DNA of 64,000 nucleotides from an uncultured Atopobium sp. Its GTDB lineage: Bacteria; Actinomycetota; Coriobacteriia; Coriobacteriales; Atopobiaceae. The notes under the pieces were generated by a model. The model saw only the letters and a program-made list of their open reading frames with translations, had not been told where the DNA came from and did no database searches. Below are positions 1-11,128 of the stretch, one piece after another (position 1 is the stretch's first letter; each line of letters begins with the position of its first letter). The stretch spans positions 1-64,000 of the forward strand of contig CAMUON010000004.1 of assembly GCA_947090525.1 (NCBI GenBank), given 5' to 3'. Both the position numbers and the translations under genes were made by a program.

Positions 1-332
1 TTTCGTCGTGTTGAACGTGCGCGAAGAACTACTATACGCGAAACAAATGAGAATAAAAGCGAGATTGTAGGTCTTCACGGAGTGTACATAATTGATGGTC
101 TGAGGAAATGGAAGCAACACCGCTGACCTGGTAAATTCTCAAATTGTTGGAAGATAAGTATATCAAATGGGTGCGGATTCCCTACACAGGAGCTTCAAAT
201 TTTAGGCCAGTGGTCACGTTCTTGGGCTAGACGGCAAGCGCGCATCGCATCTGCGCTCATCCATAAGAATCCTCAGAGCGTAGGCGAGAGGCGCACTACG
301 TTTATCACAAGCACTACACGCGCTACAGACTT
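1..332. other. Unassigned window edge; possible 3' end of a plus-strand gene
   Basis: Two plus-strand frames are open from the window edge: one ends at a TGA at 124-126, the other at a TAG at 68-70. Either could be the tail of a gene that starts outside the window, but the peptides are too short to recognise. From about 127 to 332 I see no coding frame, tRNA or clear terminator. The segment is the convergent space downstream of the minus-strand gene ending at 333. Confidence 0.2.
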
Positions 333-1784
333 CTAGAGCTTACTTTTTGCCAGCTCATAGGCTGCATGCAAAAGAACATTTCGGGCTTTTGTACTATCCG
401 CCTCAGCATAAATTCTTACCGTAGACTGCGTACGCGAAGGGCGAAGCATGACCCAGGACCCATCGTCAAAACTGAGGTGAAGCCCGTCTGCGTGACTGAC
501 AGAACAAGGAACTTTACCTGCAATACTTTTTGGATTTACGCCGGGAAGCATGATGGAAAAACTTTGCATCTTTGCCGCGTCAAGTGCCATATCTTTGCGA
601 ATATAATCCATGTGCCCCAAGCGAAGCGACATGGCTCGCACGACTTCACTTGCCGGAAGTGCAGAAGCGCGCAGAGCGTTCGCAAAAAGTGCACTTGCAA
701 GGAGTGCGTCACGCGCAAAACTAAAGGAAGGAATGGTAATGCCTGCGTATTCATCGGCAGCCAGAAGCACATCTCCCTCTTTTATTTCATCGAGAATGTG
801 CTCATATCCAACAGGCACGACCTCGCATTCAAGCCCCAGCTCATGAGCCATGCGCGAAAGACGAATGGAACTTGCCTGAGTAGTGACTACACGGCCAGAC
901 TTCCCACATACTCGCACGAGATAATCAAGGATAATCGGTGCCACCATGTGAAGCGGGATAGTACTGCCTTTTTCATCAATAAATGATTGGCGCATACCGA
1001 TACCATCATATGAAACTGCCAGATGTGCCTTGTGAACAAGCAGAGTTTGCACTGGCACGCGGATCCACGGCTTCATGGGAGCAGGATGAATCCCCCCAAA
1101 ATCTTCTCGAGCGTCTGTGCGGCACGAAAGCGTATGGTAGCCTTCGTGAGACAAAAGCTGAGCGGCGAGCGTACCCACGGCTCCATGCATGGAATCCAGC
1201 ACAAAAGGTGCACGCGAGAGATCAGGCACAGAACTTGAAGACGAAGAAGGCTGCAGATCTTTTGGCAATGAAGCCATAAAATCCTGAAAAGATCGCGTAT
1301 ATAACGGCACAGGATCGCAAGCAATCCCTGCTAAAAGAGGCGCATGTGCGCGGGAAAGAAGATCTTCTGGAATATCATCCTCAATCTGGCCATCAAACGC
1401 TTCGGTAAGTACGCGCGGCAAATATTCAAAGCGCGATGCACAAAACTGCATACCGCCATAATCGCTTCGATAATCCGCGCCAGAAAACATAATCGCTATA
1501 TCATATGGGTGCGTTTGCGCAAACCAGGCGGCGATTGGATGAGGCACCGGAGCTGGAGAAATATCTACCGCAACGTTCAAATCGTTAAGAATCACGCAAA
1601 ATAGCTGCGCGCGCGCTCGCGATTCAGGACGCGTGTCAAACGCAACAAATACGCGACGAGTTGCCCCTTTTACGCGTGCAAGCTGTGCACAAAAGGTTTT
1701 TGCCACACTATAGAGCGCTTTTTCCGTAAAACTCGTATCAAAACGGCCAAACCAGCCGCTTTCTCCAAAATGAACGACTACCAT
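333..1784 (-). CDS. Phosphohexomutase-family protein with degenerate active site
   Basis: This 483-residue protein has the length and four-part layout of phosphoglucomutase/phosphomannomutase, enzymes that move phosphate between C1 and C6 of hexoses. An N-terminal DTRPES motif (residues 50-55) fits domain 1. The catalytic loop, normally TASHNP, reads MFSGAD around Ser101. The metal loop, normally DGDADR, reads DGIGMR (260-265), losing two of three Mg2+-binding aspartates. The sugar loop, normally GEESGH-like, reads AADEYAG (342-348). The C-terminal phosphate loop, normally RPSGTEP, reads RPSRTQS (448-454). The fold looks intact and there is no frameshift, so it is a diverged or inactive paralogue rather than a pseudogene. 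A GAGGT Shine-Dalgarno supports this start. It lies 62 bp downstream of galU on the same strand, which links it to glucose-1-phosphate metabolism or its control. Confidence 0.75.
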   Translation of the reverse strand: MVVVHFGESGWFGRFDTSFTEKALYSVAKTFCAQLARVKGATRRVFVAFDTRPESRARAQLFCVILNDLNVAVDISPAPVPHPIAAWFAQTHPYDIAIMFSGADYRSDYGGMQFCASRFEYLPRVLTEAFDGQIEDDIPEDLLSRAHAPLLAGIACDPVPLYTRSFQDFMASLPKDLQPSSSSSSVPDLSRAPFVLDSMHGAVGTLAAQLLSHEGYHTLSCRTDAREDFGGIHPAPMKPWIRVPVQTLLVHKAHLAVSYDGIGMRQSFIDEKGSTIPLHMVAPIILDYLVRVCGKSGRVVTTQASSIRLSRMAHELGLECEVVPVGYEHILDEIKEGDVLLAADEYAGITIPSFSFARDALLASALFANALRASALPASEVVRAMSLRLGHMDYIRKDMALDAAKMQSFSIMLPGVNPKSIAGKVPCSVSHADGLHLSFDDGSWVMLRPSRTQSTVRIYAEADSTKARNVLLHAAYELAKSKL

Positions 1785-1846
1785 AGCAATACCTCAAGCA
1801 TCGAGCCGGTCACACTGGCCAAACAAGGCGCGTGTACCCAATGCGC

Positions 1847-2761
1847 TTACGAGTGTTTAAGCACGTCAAACGCATCGGATGCGAGCGCTTCGATAAACTT
1901 GCCTCTCATATCAGGATCCAAAAGCGCCATGCGTGCATTGGTCGCCGCCCAAGCGGCAGGAGTACCAGTATCGCAGCCTTCGTTTATATCAACTACCAGG
2001 GCATACATCTCTTCAGTCTCGAGAAGACGGGCAAGCGAATCGGTAAGCTGAATTTCGCCACCAGCACCTTTTGATTGCGTAGAGAGTAGCTCCATAACAC
2101 GCGGAGTCAATAAATAGCGGCCCACAATAAAGAGCCTACTTGGAGCATCTTCTGGCTTTGGTTTTTCGACAAGGCCTGAGATCTTCCACACGGCCCCTTC
2201 TTCATCAGCAGCCGCTGACTCATACCCAGACAGAGTACCCACCTGTTTACCAGCAATAATGCCATAGCGGCTCACCTGATCTTCAGGCACGCGCGCAACC
2301 GCAATAACAGACGCACCGTTATGCGCATCAGAAATTTCTTTCATGCGCACGCACATCTTGCGATCGGGGACAAAATAATCACCCAACAGCACGAAAAAGC
2401 GCTCGTCTGCAGTGAGTTCATGCGCGCAAAACACCGCGTGCCCAAGGCCCAACGGCTCATCTTGATAGACAAAATGAATGGGCAGGGATTCTGATTTGCT
2501 GACCATTTCGCGCTCGGAAGATTTATTGCGTTCACAAAGATAGTGATCGAGTATATCGTCGTGTTTAAAATAGGAATCTATCTGCGGTTTCTCGTGAGAA
2601 TTGATGATGACAACGCCGTCAACGCCGCACGGCTCAAGCGCCTCTTCCACTACATATTGAATGACAGGCTTGTTGAGAACAGGCAAGAGTTCCTTAGGGG
2701 TAACCTTGGTAGCAGGAAGAAAGCGCGTACCAAGACCTGCCGCAGGAATGAGAGCCTTCAT
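1847..2761 (-). CDS. galU: UTP-glucose-1-phosphate uridylyltransferase
   Basis: The 304-residue protein forms UDP-glucose from UTP and glucose-1-phosphate in the cytoplasm, feeding wall glycopolymers and glycolipids. The N-terminus shows the nucleotidyltransferase signature (KALIPAAGLGTRFLPATK, residues 2-19) followed by PKELLPVLNKPVIQY, both typical of bacterial GalU. Length is normal for the family. I chose the ATG at 2761 rather than the upstream in-frame codon at 2785 because AAAGGA lies at ideal distance before it. The phosphohexomutase-like gene follows on the same strand, a natural pairing because phosphoglucomutase makes the GalU substrate. Confidence 0.95.
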   Translation of the reverse strand: MKALIPAAGLGTRFLPATKVTPKELLPVLNKPVIQYVVEEALEPCGVDGVVIINSHEKPQIDSYFKHDDILDHYLCERNKSSEREMVSKSESLPIHFVYQDEPLGLGHAVFCAHELTADERFFVLLGDYFVPDRKMCVRMKEISDAHNGASVIAVARVPEDQVSRYGIIAGKQVGTLSGYESAAADEEGAVWKISGLVEKPKPEDAPSRLFIVGRYLLTPRVMELLSTQSKGAGGEIQLTDSLARLLETEEMYALVVDINEGCDTGTPAAWAATNARMALLDPDMRGKFIEALASDAFDVLKHS

Positions 2762-2871
2762 AGAAAAATCCTTTCGTTGGAACAACTACGCCCGCAAGCA
2801 AAGAAAAGGGCAGCTTGTGTGCGCGAGTGCACGCTCAACCTAAACACAGCAAAACGTGCGAACATACGTGA

Positions 2872-3294
2872 CTACTCGTCGATGGTAATGCCTTGCTTCT
2901 CGAGGTATTGAAGCCAGCGGTTTTGCGTATCCAAAGATAGCGCGTGCTCCATCAAGCACGCTTCTTTGTCGGCAACCTCTTGGCTTACGCCCAGGTCGTG
3001 CTGCAGAAACGAGCGTATCATGCGATGGCAACGCCAGATGTGAGAGGCATATTCCTCGCCGATTGAAGTAAGAAGCACACGTCCATAGCGGTTTTGCTCG
3101 ACGTATCCGTTGTCTTTCAAAACAGCAAGCGCTTTGTTGACACTGGCCTTCGAAACGGCGAGCTGATCGGCTACATCTACAGATTTAACACCCGCTTCGC
3201 TCGGATTTTCTTGCATAATTCGGTAAATGGTCTCTAGATAGTCCTCACCGGCCATCGTAAGCCTGTGCTGAATTGTTTGAGGCTGTTTAGGCAT
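2872..3294 (-). CDS. DtxR/MntR-family metal-dependent transcriptional regulator
   Basis: This 140-residue protein has the DtxR architecture. A winged helix (about residues 15-75) contains EDYLETIY and a recognition helix around VSKASVNKAL. A dimerisation/metal domain (80-135) follows. There is no C-terminal SH3/FeoA domain. Primary-site ligands are visible as C113-x2-E116-H117 (CLMEH), the cysteine version seen in DtxR/IdeR rather than MntR. At the ancillary site the histidine is present (H90) but the usual glutamate four residues on is R94, so that site looks lost. GGAGAG three bases before the ATG fixes the start. It probably controls iron or manganese homeostasis genes; no transporter lies beside it. 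Confidence 0.85.
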   Translation of the reverse strand: MPKQPQTIQHRLTMAGEDYLETIYRIMQENPSEAGVKSVDVADQLAVSKASVNKALAVLKDNGYVEQNRYGRVLLTSIGEEYASHIWRCHRMIRSFLQHDLGVSQEVADKEACLMEHALSLDTQNRWLQYLEKQGITIDE

Positions 3295-3613
3295 GATCTC
3301 TCCAAATACGTCGTGTGATGCACGCTATAATACTCATCCCTCGTATGAGTCTGCATGAAGACACTATCCCCCTTCATGACCATCTATGCACCACATGTGC
3401 TTGTCCACTGATATCTTTCCTAGCTATATTGTAGGTGAAGATGATCTGTGAAAGAGAGTCGTGCCCAAAAACCATGCAAGGACCTTATTCGCATGTAGAA
3501 AGTGAAATTGTGAATGATTGGTCAAAACAGGGCGCGTGAGGTGGTCTTAAGCTGCTCTTAAGCTGTGTTTGGGCTCGTCTCTTTCGACTTGTCGCGTTTG
3601 GCATGCCCCCAGG
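3295..3613. other. Intergenic region between murA and the DtxR-type gene
   Basis: No gene is visible. It holds the inverted repeat listed separately at 3332-3350 and a 9-bp direct repeat CTTAAGCTG at 3546-3554 and 3557-3565. I see no clear rho-independent terminator for murA. Confidence 0.5.
3332..3350. promoter_or_regulatory. Inverted repeat upstream of the DtxR-type regulator
   Basis: ACTCAT and ATGAGT are separated by 7 bp, 37 bp upstream of the regulator start. A TATAAT hexamer on the plus strand abuts it (3326-3331). The symmetry and spacing fit an operator, possibly autoregulatory, but the sequence does not match the classical DtxR box. Confidence 0.35.
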
Positions 3614-4897
3614 CTATTCGTCCGAAGGATCATCGATTTCCATGCGTTTCACACAAGCGCCCAGCGCCTGCAGCTTTGGCACGAAATCTTCGTATCCGCG
3701 ATCGATGTGCTCAATCGCAGAAACAGACGTGTAGCCATCGGCCACAAGGCCAGCCAACACAAGCGCAGCCCCCCCGCGCAGATCGGGAGACTTGACCTCC
3801 GTACCAGAAAACGAAGGAATGCCGTGAATAACCGCGTGATGTCCTTCGATACGGATGTGCGCGCCCATGCGCTGGAGCTCGCTTGCAAACATGAAGCGGT
3901 TTTCGAATACATTTTCGGTAACGACACAGCTCCCCTTTGCAAGTGCCAAAAGACAGATAGTCTGCGCTTGCATATCGGTAGGAAAGCCGGGGTACGGCAG
4001 GGTTTGGATGTCGACGGGCTGGAGCTCAGTTTTGCGCGACGCGATGACACCGTCAGGTTTTCGCTCGATATTGATGCCCATCATCTCGTATTTTTTGAGC
4101 ACGAGAGAAAGGTGGCGCGGATCGAAGCCGCGTACATAAATTTCTTGTTTGCACAAACCAGCAAGCGCGATAAAGGTACCTGCTTCGATGCGATCCCCTA
4201 CCACTTTGTGCGAATCGACGGGATGAAGGTCTTCATCGACACCTTCGATTTCGATAATGGGCGTACCAGCGCCTTTGATATGCGCACCCATTTCTTGCAG
4301 AAGATTTGCAAGATCAACAATTTCTGGCTCGCGCGCAGCGTTTTCGATAATTGTGGTGCCTTGTACGTGCACCGAAGCCATCATAAGGTTTTCGGTAGCG
4401 CCGACGCTTGGGAATTCCAGCGACACAGTCGTGCCTACAAGGCGCGAAGGCGTTGTCGCATAAATATTTCCGTGGTTAATTTCAAAATGAACGCCCAGCG
4501 CTTCAAGACCAAGAATGTGCATATCAATTTTGCGAGCGCCAATGTTGCAACCGCCAGGCATCGCTACGACAGCTTTATTAAAGCGCGCGAGGAGGGGCCC
4601 TAATACCGCAGTTGAAGCGCGCATTTTTGCAACGAGATGATACGGCGCGTCCCAAGCATGTACATCTGATGTGTCGATTCTGAGCTCGTGCTTGCCCAAT
4701 ACCTCGATACGCGCTCCCAGATAGGTAAGCACTTTACCCATCACATGCACGTCAGAGATGTTGGGAACATTGGTGAGCGTCGTAGCTCCAGGAGCGAGAA
4801 GCGTTGCTGCCATGAGTTTGAGAGCCGAATTTTTGGCTCCCTCGACCAAGACCTCACCGGAAACCGGATAGCCGCCTTCAACTCGTATGATTTCCAT
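3614..4897 (-). CDS. murA: UDP-N-acetylglucosamine 1-carboxyvinyltransferase
   Basis: MurA transfers enolpyruvate from PEP to UDP-GlcNAc, the first committed step of peptidoglycan synthesis. The protein is 427 residues, as usual. The start EGAKNSALKL (residues 19-28) carries the conserved Lys/Asn pair. The fosfomycin-target cysteine is present as Cys117 in MPGGCNIGARK, so the enzyme should be fosfomycin-sensitive on this criterion. AAGGGAG five bases before the ATG supports the start. It sits downstream of the ATP synthase operon, the same position as in Bacillus, but a hairpin and 341 bp separate them, so it may have its own promoter. Confidence 0.96.
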   Translation of the reverse strand: MEIIRVEGGYPVSGEVLVEGAKNSALKLMAATLLAPGATTLTNVPNISDVHVMGKVLTYLGARIEVLGKHELRIDTSDVHAWDAPYHLVAKMRASTAVLGPLLARFNKAVVAMPGGCNIGARKIDMHILGLEALGVHFEINHGNIYATTPSRLVGTTVSLEFPSVGATENLMMASVHVQGTTIIENAAREPEIVDLANLLQEMGAHIKGAGTPIIEIEGVDEDLHPVDSHKVVGDRIEAGTFIALAGLCKQEIYVRGFDPRHLSLVLKKYEMMGINIERKPDGVIASRKTELQPVDIQTLPYPGFPTDMQAQTICLLALAKGSCVVTENVFENRFMFASELQRMGAHIRIEGHHAVIHGIPSFSGTEVKSPDLRGGAALVLAGLVADGYTSVSAIEHIDRGYEDFVPKLQALGACVKRMEIDDPSDE

Positions 4898-4943
4898 GAT
4901 CGCTCCCTTAGACGTTCGTTACACATGTAAGACCTTGGCCTGC

Positions 4944-4994
4944 GTAATGCTTTTGCTCACGTAATGCTTTTGCTCACGTGATGCTTTTGCGCAC
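4944..4994. repeat. Three tandem 17-bp repeats
   Basis: The unit GTAATGCTTTTGCTCAC is present at 4944-4960 and 4961-4977 exactly, and at 4978-4994 with two changes. It lies 46 bp upstream of the murA start codon on the template that carries the murA leader, so copy number could alter the murA 5' untranslated region. Confidence 0.85.
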
Positions 4995-5054
4995 ATGCAT
5001 GTACACAGACGCGCTTACACGCAAGCTACTCAACACAGCTCAAGTAGCATAGCA

Positions 5055-5104
5055 AAGAAACGCTCCTCCGTGCAAACACGCGCGCGGAATAATGAGCGTT
5101 TCTT
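5055..5104 (-). terminator. Long hairpin downstream of atpC
   Basis: An 11-bp perfect stem, AAGAAACGCTC (5055-5065) with GAGCGTTTCTT (5094-5104), encloses a GC-rich inner arm. Read on the minus strand it ends in a short T-rich run. It lies about 135 bp after the atpC stop and is the best candidate for the end of the ATP synthase transcript. Confidence 0.55.
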
Positions 5105-5124
5105 GTTGACATGTTTTGTATGTG

Positions 5125-5163
5125 CATGCGTTGTTTACATGCATTGTTTACACGCGTTGTGTG
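5125..5163. repeat. Three tandem imperfect 13-bp repeats
   Basis: CATGCGTTGTTTA, CATGCATTGTTTA and CACGCGTTGTGTG follow one another without gaps. Together with the 17-bp repeats at 4944 they make the atpC-murA spacer repeat-rich. Confidence 0.6.
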
Positions 5164-5238
5164 CAAACCTGACCTGCAAGTTCCTTACATGCGTTATGTA
5201 CGTGCGCTTCGTTTGAACTCTATTATAGAGCTCAACAT

Positions 5239-5664
5239 CTAGCGCGCGTTGAACTTTTTCTCGACCTTGAGGAGCATATTGCACCATTTGATCTTTTGCT
5301 CGAGATAGCTCTTGCGGTGATCAGAACTTTTGAGGTTTTCGAGGCCAGCGATGGCTTTGTCACGCGTTTTGATCACAACAGCAGTATCGATGTCATTTAC
5401 CAGACGCGCATGATCGGCAAGAATGATCACACCCTTGGGACCAATTTCAGCATAGCCGCCCGAAACAACAACGTTATCGGTAGCACCGCCGTCTTCGTCA
5501 AGATGATGAAGGCGCACGATACCATCGCCCAACGAACAAATTTCATTGGCATGTCCAGGCCATACGCCGAGCTCGCCATTTCTAGTGACCAGCACCAGAC
5601 TCTTAACCAGTCCCTCGTAGATGAGCTTATCGGGACGAACAAATTGACAGGTGAGTTCTGCCAT
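5239..5664 (-). CDS. atpC: F1Fo ATP synthase epsilon subunit
   Basis: The 141-residue epsilon subunit belongs to the F1 central stalk and couples rotation to, and restrains, ATP hydrolysis. The N-terminal beta-sandwich is recognisable (ELTCQFVRPDKLIYEG, then GELGVWPGHA), followed by the helical hairpin. AAGGAG precedes the ATG. It is the last gene of the operon, 32 bp after atpD. Confidence 0.94.
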   Translation of the reverse strand: MAELTCQFVRPDKLIYEGLVKSLVLVTRNGELGVWPGHANEICSLGDGIVRLHHLDEDGGATDNVVVSGGYAEIGPKGVIILADHARLVNDIDTAVVIKTRDKAIAGLENLKSSDHRKSYLEQKIKWCNMLLKVEKKFNAR

Positions 5665-5696
5665 ACTACATCTCCTTGTGCATCCAGCTAATGCGC

Positions 5697-8083
<2,387 letters not shown>

Positions 8084-8089
8084 GAGCGC

Positions 8090-9745
8090 TTACTCCGTCT
8101 CATCCTCAACCGGGTGCGCATCTTCTTGAGCTGCGTATTCTGCCTGCTCAGACACATCAACAAGAACTTCTTTATTGGCATGCTTGAGCAAAAACTCCCG
8201 CTTAAACTCTGCGATATACGTCTTGAGGCGCTGAGCTAAGGCATCGTCGATCTTGCCTTTGAGAATGGCTTGACGGACGTCCTCGTGCATATCTTTCATG
8301 TAGACAGCAAGCAAATCTCTAAAGAGCGGCACATGCGGCAGGTCGATGTCGTCGAGGAAGTCTTCCTTGGCAGCAAAGATAGCGATAACCTGATCCTCAA
8401 CATCCAATGCTGAGTAACGAGCTTGTTTAAGCATCCACGTCATATGGGCACCGTGGTTGAGCTGGTATTGCGTTGTCGCATCCAGGTCGGAGCCGAATTG
8501 CGAAAATGCCTGCTTCTCACGGTAACTTGCCAAATCCAAACGAAGCGTACCTGCTACCTGCTTCATAGCCTTGATCTGAGCTGCACCACCTACGCGCGAT
8601 ACCGAAATACCTACGTCGACAGCAGGACGCTGACCTTGGAAGAAGAGGTTGGACTGCAGATAGATCTGGCCGTCGGTAATGGAGATGACGTTCGTTGGAA
8701 TATACGCCGAAACGTCACCTTCCTGCGTCTCGATAATAGGAAGCGCTGTAAGCGAGCCAGAACCCTGATCTTTGCTGAGCTTGCACGCACGCTCAAGCAG
8801 ACGAGAGTGCAGATAGAAAATATCACCAGGATATGCCTCACGTCCAGGTGGACGGTGAAGAGTAAGCGACATCTGACGATACGCAACAGCTTGCTTGGAG
8901 AGGTCGTCGTAGACCACAAGCACATGGCCACCCGGATGGGTCGCGTCTGCAGGATTGCCGTCATGATCGTTGTACATGAAGTACTCACCAATTGCAGCAC
9001 CACTCATAGGAGCAATGTACTGCAGCGGTGCAGATTCGGAAGCCGTAGCTGCGACGATGATGGTCTTGTCGAGAACGCCTTTTTGTTTGAGCGTCTCGCG
9101 AATAGAAGCAACGGTAGATGCTTTTTGACCAATGGCTACGTAGATGCAGATCATGTCGGTATTTTTTTGATTCACAATTGCATCGATAGCGATTGCGGTC
9201 TTACCGGTTTTTCTATCGCCAATGATAAGCTCACGCTGACCGCGACCGATAGGCACCATGGCATCGATTGCAAGAAGTCCCGTTTGGACTGGTTCGCATA
9301 CGGGCTCACGCTGCATAATACCAGGAGCTTTGAACTCAATCGGGCGACGATGCGTTGTAGGTATGCTGCCCAAGCCGTCGATAGGAGCCCCCAAGGGGTT
9401 CACGACGCGGCCAAGCATGGCGCGCCCTACCGGAATGTCCAAAACATGACCCGTTGTGCGGCACTCGTCGCCTTCGCGGATGGAATTGACATCGCCAAAC
9501 AAAACGGCGCCAATTTCATCCTCGTCAAGATTTTGCGCAAGACCGTAGACACTTTTCCCCGTAGAGGAGCTGGTGAACTGCAAAAGCTCGCCTGCCATAG
9601 CACTGCGAAGTCCTCCGATATGAGCAATACCATCGCCCACCTCGGTAACGATCGACGCTTGTTGTTGGTCGACTGTTGCGCTAATTTTTGAGAGCTGCGC
9701 ACGAAGCTCGTTGATAATCTGCTCAGAAGTAATTTTTTCAGACAT
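8090..9745 (-). CDS. atpA: F1Fo ATP synthase alpha subunit
   Basis: The 551-residue alpha subunit carries the non-catalytic nucleotide sites. The Walker A equivalent GDRKTGKT is at residues 176-183. The N-terminus ([11 protein letters not shown]) is the helix that binds the delta subunit. The last 25 residues or so are acidic ([19 protein letters not shown]) and extend slightly beyond the usual end. It overlaps atpH by one base. Confidence 0.97.
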   Translation of the reverse strand: MSEKITSEQIINELRAQLSKISATVDQQQASIVTEVGDGIAHIGGLRSAMAGELLQFTSSSTGKSVYGLAQNLDEDEIGAVLFGDVNSIREGDECRTTGHVLDIPVGRAMLGRVVNPLGAPIDGLGSIPTTHRRPIEFKAPGIMQREPVCEPVQTGLLAIDAMVPIGRGQRELIIGDRKTGKTAIAIDAIVNQKNTDMICIYVAIGQKASTVASIRETLKQKGVLDKTIIVAATASESAPLQYIAPMSGAAIGEYFMYNDHDGNPADATHPGGHVLVVYDDLSKQAVAYRQMSLTLHRPPGREAYPGDIFYLHSRLLERACKLSKDQGSGSLTALPIIETQEGDVSAYIPTNVISITDGQIYLQSNLFFQGQRPAVDVGISVSRVGGAAQIKAMKQVAGTLRLDLASYREKQAFSQFGSDLDATTQYQLNHGAHMTWMLKQARYSALDVEDQVIAIFAAKEDFLDDIDLPHVPLFRDLLAVYMKDMHEDVRQAILKGKIDDALAQRLKTYIAEFKREFLLKHANKEVLVDVSEQAEYAAQEDAHPVEDETE

Positions 9746-10218
9746 TACATCTCACTTCCACTGTAGATTTTTCTCAGCTTGCGGCGAATTGCGTTCATCT
9801 GCGACTTGACTGAAGCGTCCCAGCGATTGCCCTCTTCTTCCACGATGATGCCACCGAGAATTGATGGATCTACGCGTTCAACCAGGAAAACAGGGGCAGA
9901 CACAAGAGCGCTCATGTGCTTGCGCACTTGCTCACGAAGGGCATCGTCTAGAGGAACGGCAGTGGTAACCGTAACAAAGACCGTATTGTCGTGTGATTGC
10001 ACGATATCTTTGTAGCTCGTTTCTACCGCACGGACGAGATCGAGATCCTCAGCTTTGTGCATCGCGACGATGAGTTCAAACACTTCAGGCGAAAACTTGC
10101 CTGCATGCTTCCATTGCACTAGATCGTCGTGAACGCGACCCTCTTGTTTAGCAGCGTTGAGAAGGGCACGGGCATACTCTTCGGCTTTTCTCAGCTCGTT
10201 ATGCTTGCTCTTCGTCAT
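9745..10218 (-). CDS. atpH: F1Fo ATP synthase delta subunit
   Basis: The delta subunit clamps F1 to the peripheral stalk. This copy is 157 residues, shorter than the usual 175-180, with a reduced N-terminal helical bundle ([17 protein letters not shown]). The C-terminal signature is intact: [11 protein letters not shown], then [26 protein letters not shown] precedes the ATG, and the start lies inside the end of atpF with a 20-base overlap. Confidence 0.92.
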   Translation of the reverse strand: MTKSKHNELRKAEEYARALLNAAKQEGRVHDDLVQWKHAGKFSPEVFELIVAMHKAEDLDLVRAVETSYKDIVQSHDNTVFVTVTTAVPLDDALREQVRKHMSALVSAPVFLVERVDPSILGGIIVEEEGNRWDASVKSQMNAIRRKLRKIYSGSEM

Positions 10219-10813
10219 GTTTTGCTCCTACCTCTTTGAGGTATTTCGCGGCGAGCGCACGCTCGTCATCCTCAGATAAGCTTTCTCCAACAATCTTCGA
10301 AGCAATTTCAACCGAAAGATCGATGACAAAACCAGAAAGCTCGATCATGGCTTTTTTGCGCTCGGTAGTGATTGCGTCATGTGCCTTTTCGATAAGACCT
10401 TGTGCATTGCGCTGCGCATCAGTGATGATGTGACTACGCTGAGCTTCAGCTTCGCGCTTTGCATCGGCAATGATTTGCTGGGCTTTTGCTTGAGCCTCGG
10501 CAATTGCGCGCTCGCTTTCTTCGCGCGCCTTTTGAGCCTCGAGCTTCATCTTCTCGGCAGAATCGAGATCGCCCTTAATTTTGAGCTCACGCTTCTCCAT
10601 CATTTTTACGATAGATGGCCAGGCAAATTTTGCCATAACAAACCAAATAGCCAGGAAAGCAACGAGTGCGGGCAAAAATTCTGCAGGTTTTGGTAGCAAA
10701 ATATCTGCTCCTCCAGGCATGTCTGCAAAAGCTGGAGTTGCTGAAGCGGCGATTGAGGCAAGTGCGAGTGCGAATGCACGCACCGCCTCTTTTGTCTTGG
10801 AACTTTGAGTCAT
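10199..10813 (-). CDS. atpF: F1Fo ATP synthase subunit b
   Basis: Subunit b is the membrane-anchored peripheral stalk. I start it at the ATG at 10813, preceded by GGGAGG, giving 204 residues. Residues about 10-30 form a hydrophobic stretch ending in TPAFADMP that looks like a cleavable signal peptide. It is followed by the real membrane helix (FLPALVAFLAIWFVMAKFAW) and a long charged coiled coil rich in Ala, Glu and Lys. A signal-like leader on subunit b is seen in some actinobacterial and coriobacterial homologues. Confidence 0.93.
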   Translation of the reverse strand: MTQSSKTKEAVRAFALALASIAASATPAFADMPGGADILLPKPAEFLPALVAFLAIWFVMAKFAWPSIVKMMEKRELKIKGDLDSAEKMKLEAQKAREESERAIAEAQAKAQQIIADAKREAEAQRSHIITDAQRNAQGLIEKAHDAITTERKKAMIELSGFVIDLSVEIASKIVGESLSEDDERALAAKYLKEVGAKHDEEQA

Positions 10814-10847
10814 GAAACCTCCCGCCTCCAACGTTTTTGAATGTAAG

Positions 10848-11042
10848 CTAGTGGACAAGAAGGGTTACCACAAAGCCGATCAGAGCAAGTGCCTCGATAA
10901 AAGCAGATGCAAGGATGAAGACGGTGAAAAGACGTCCCTGTACCTCGGGTTGGCGAGCCATAGATTTCATGGCGCTTGAAGCGGACAGACCAATTCCGCC
11001 TGCTGCTGCAAGAACACAAATTGCATATCCGATAGTACCCAC
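10848..11042 (-). CDS. atpE: F1Fo ATP synthase subunit c
   Basis: Subunit c forms the rotor ring in the membrane. I start it at GTG 11042, four bases after AAGGAGG, giving a 64-residue two-helix hairpin beginning GTIGYAICV. The polar loop is ARQPE (29-33) and the ion-carrying carboxylate is Glu50 in the second helix (AFIEALALIG). The glutamine and Glu-Ser pair typical of sodium-binding rings are absent, so proton coupling is the likelier reading. An in-frame GTG further upstream (11069) would add nine residues but ignores the strong ribosome site. Confidence 0.93.
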   Translation of the reverse strand: MGTIGYAICVLAAAGGIGLSASSAMKSMARQPEVQGRLFTVFILASAFIEALALIGFVVTLLVH

Positions 11043-11128
11043 GATTCCTCCTTTTTCGTGCGCTCTCACATTGAGCGCTGCCGTATCGATAAGAAAAGCT
11101 CACAGCCTCTCTTACAGCCGATACATTA

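Noticed and set aside
1..332. Structural RNA (SRP, 6S, RNase P or tmRNA) at the window edge
   Set aside because: None of the signature core sequences of these RNAs is present.
8423..9691. 422-codon plus-strand open frame inside atpA
   Set aside because: It is fully antisense to a conserved ATP synthase gene, has no ribosome site and resembles nothing; it is an effect of codon bias.
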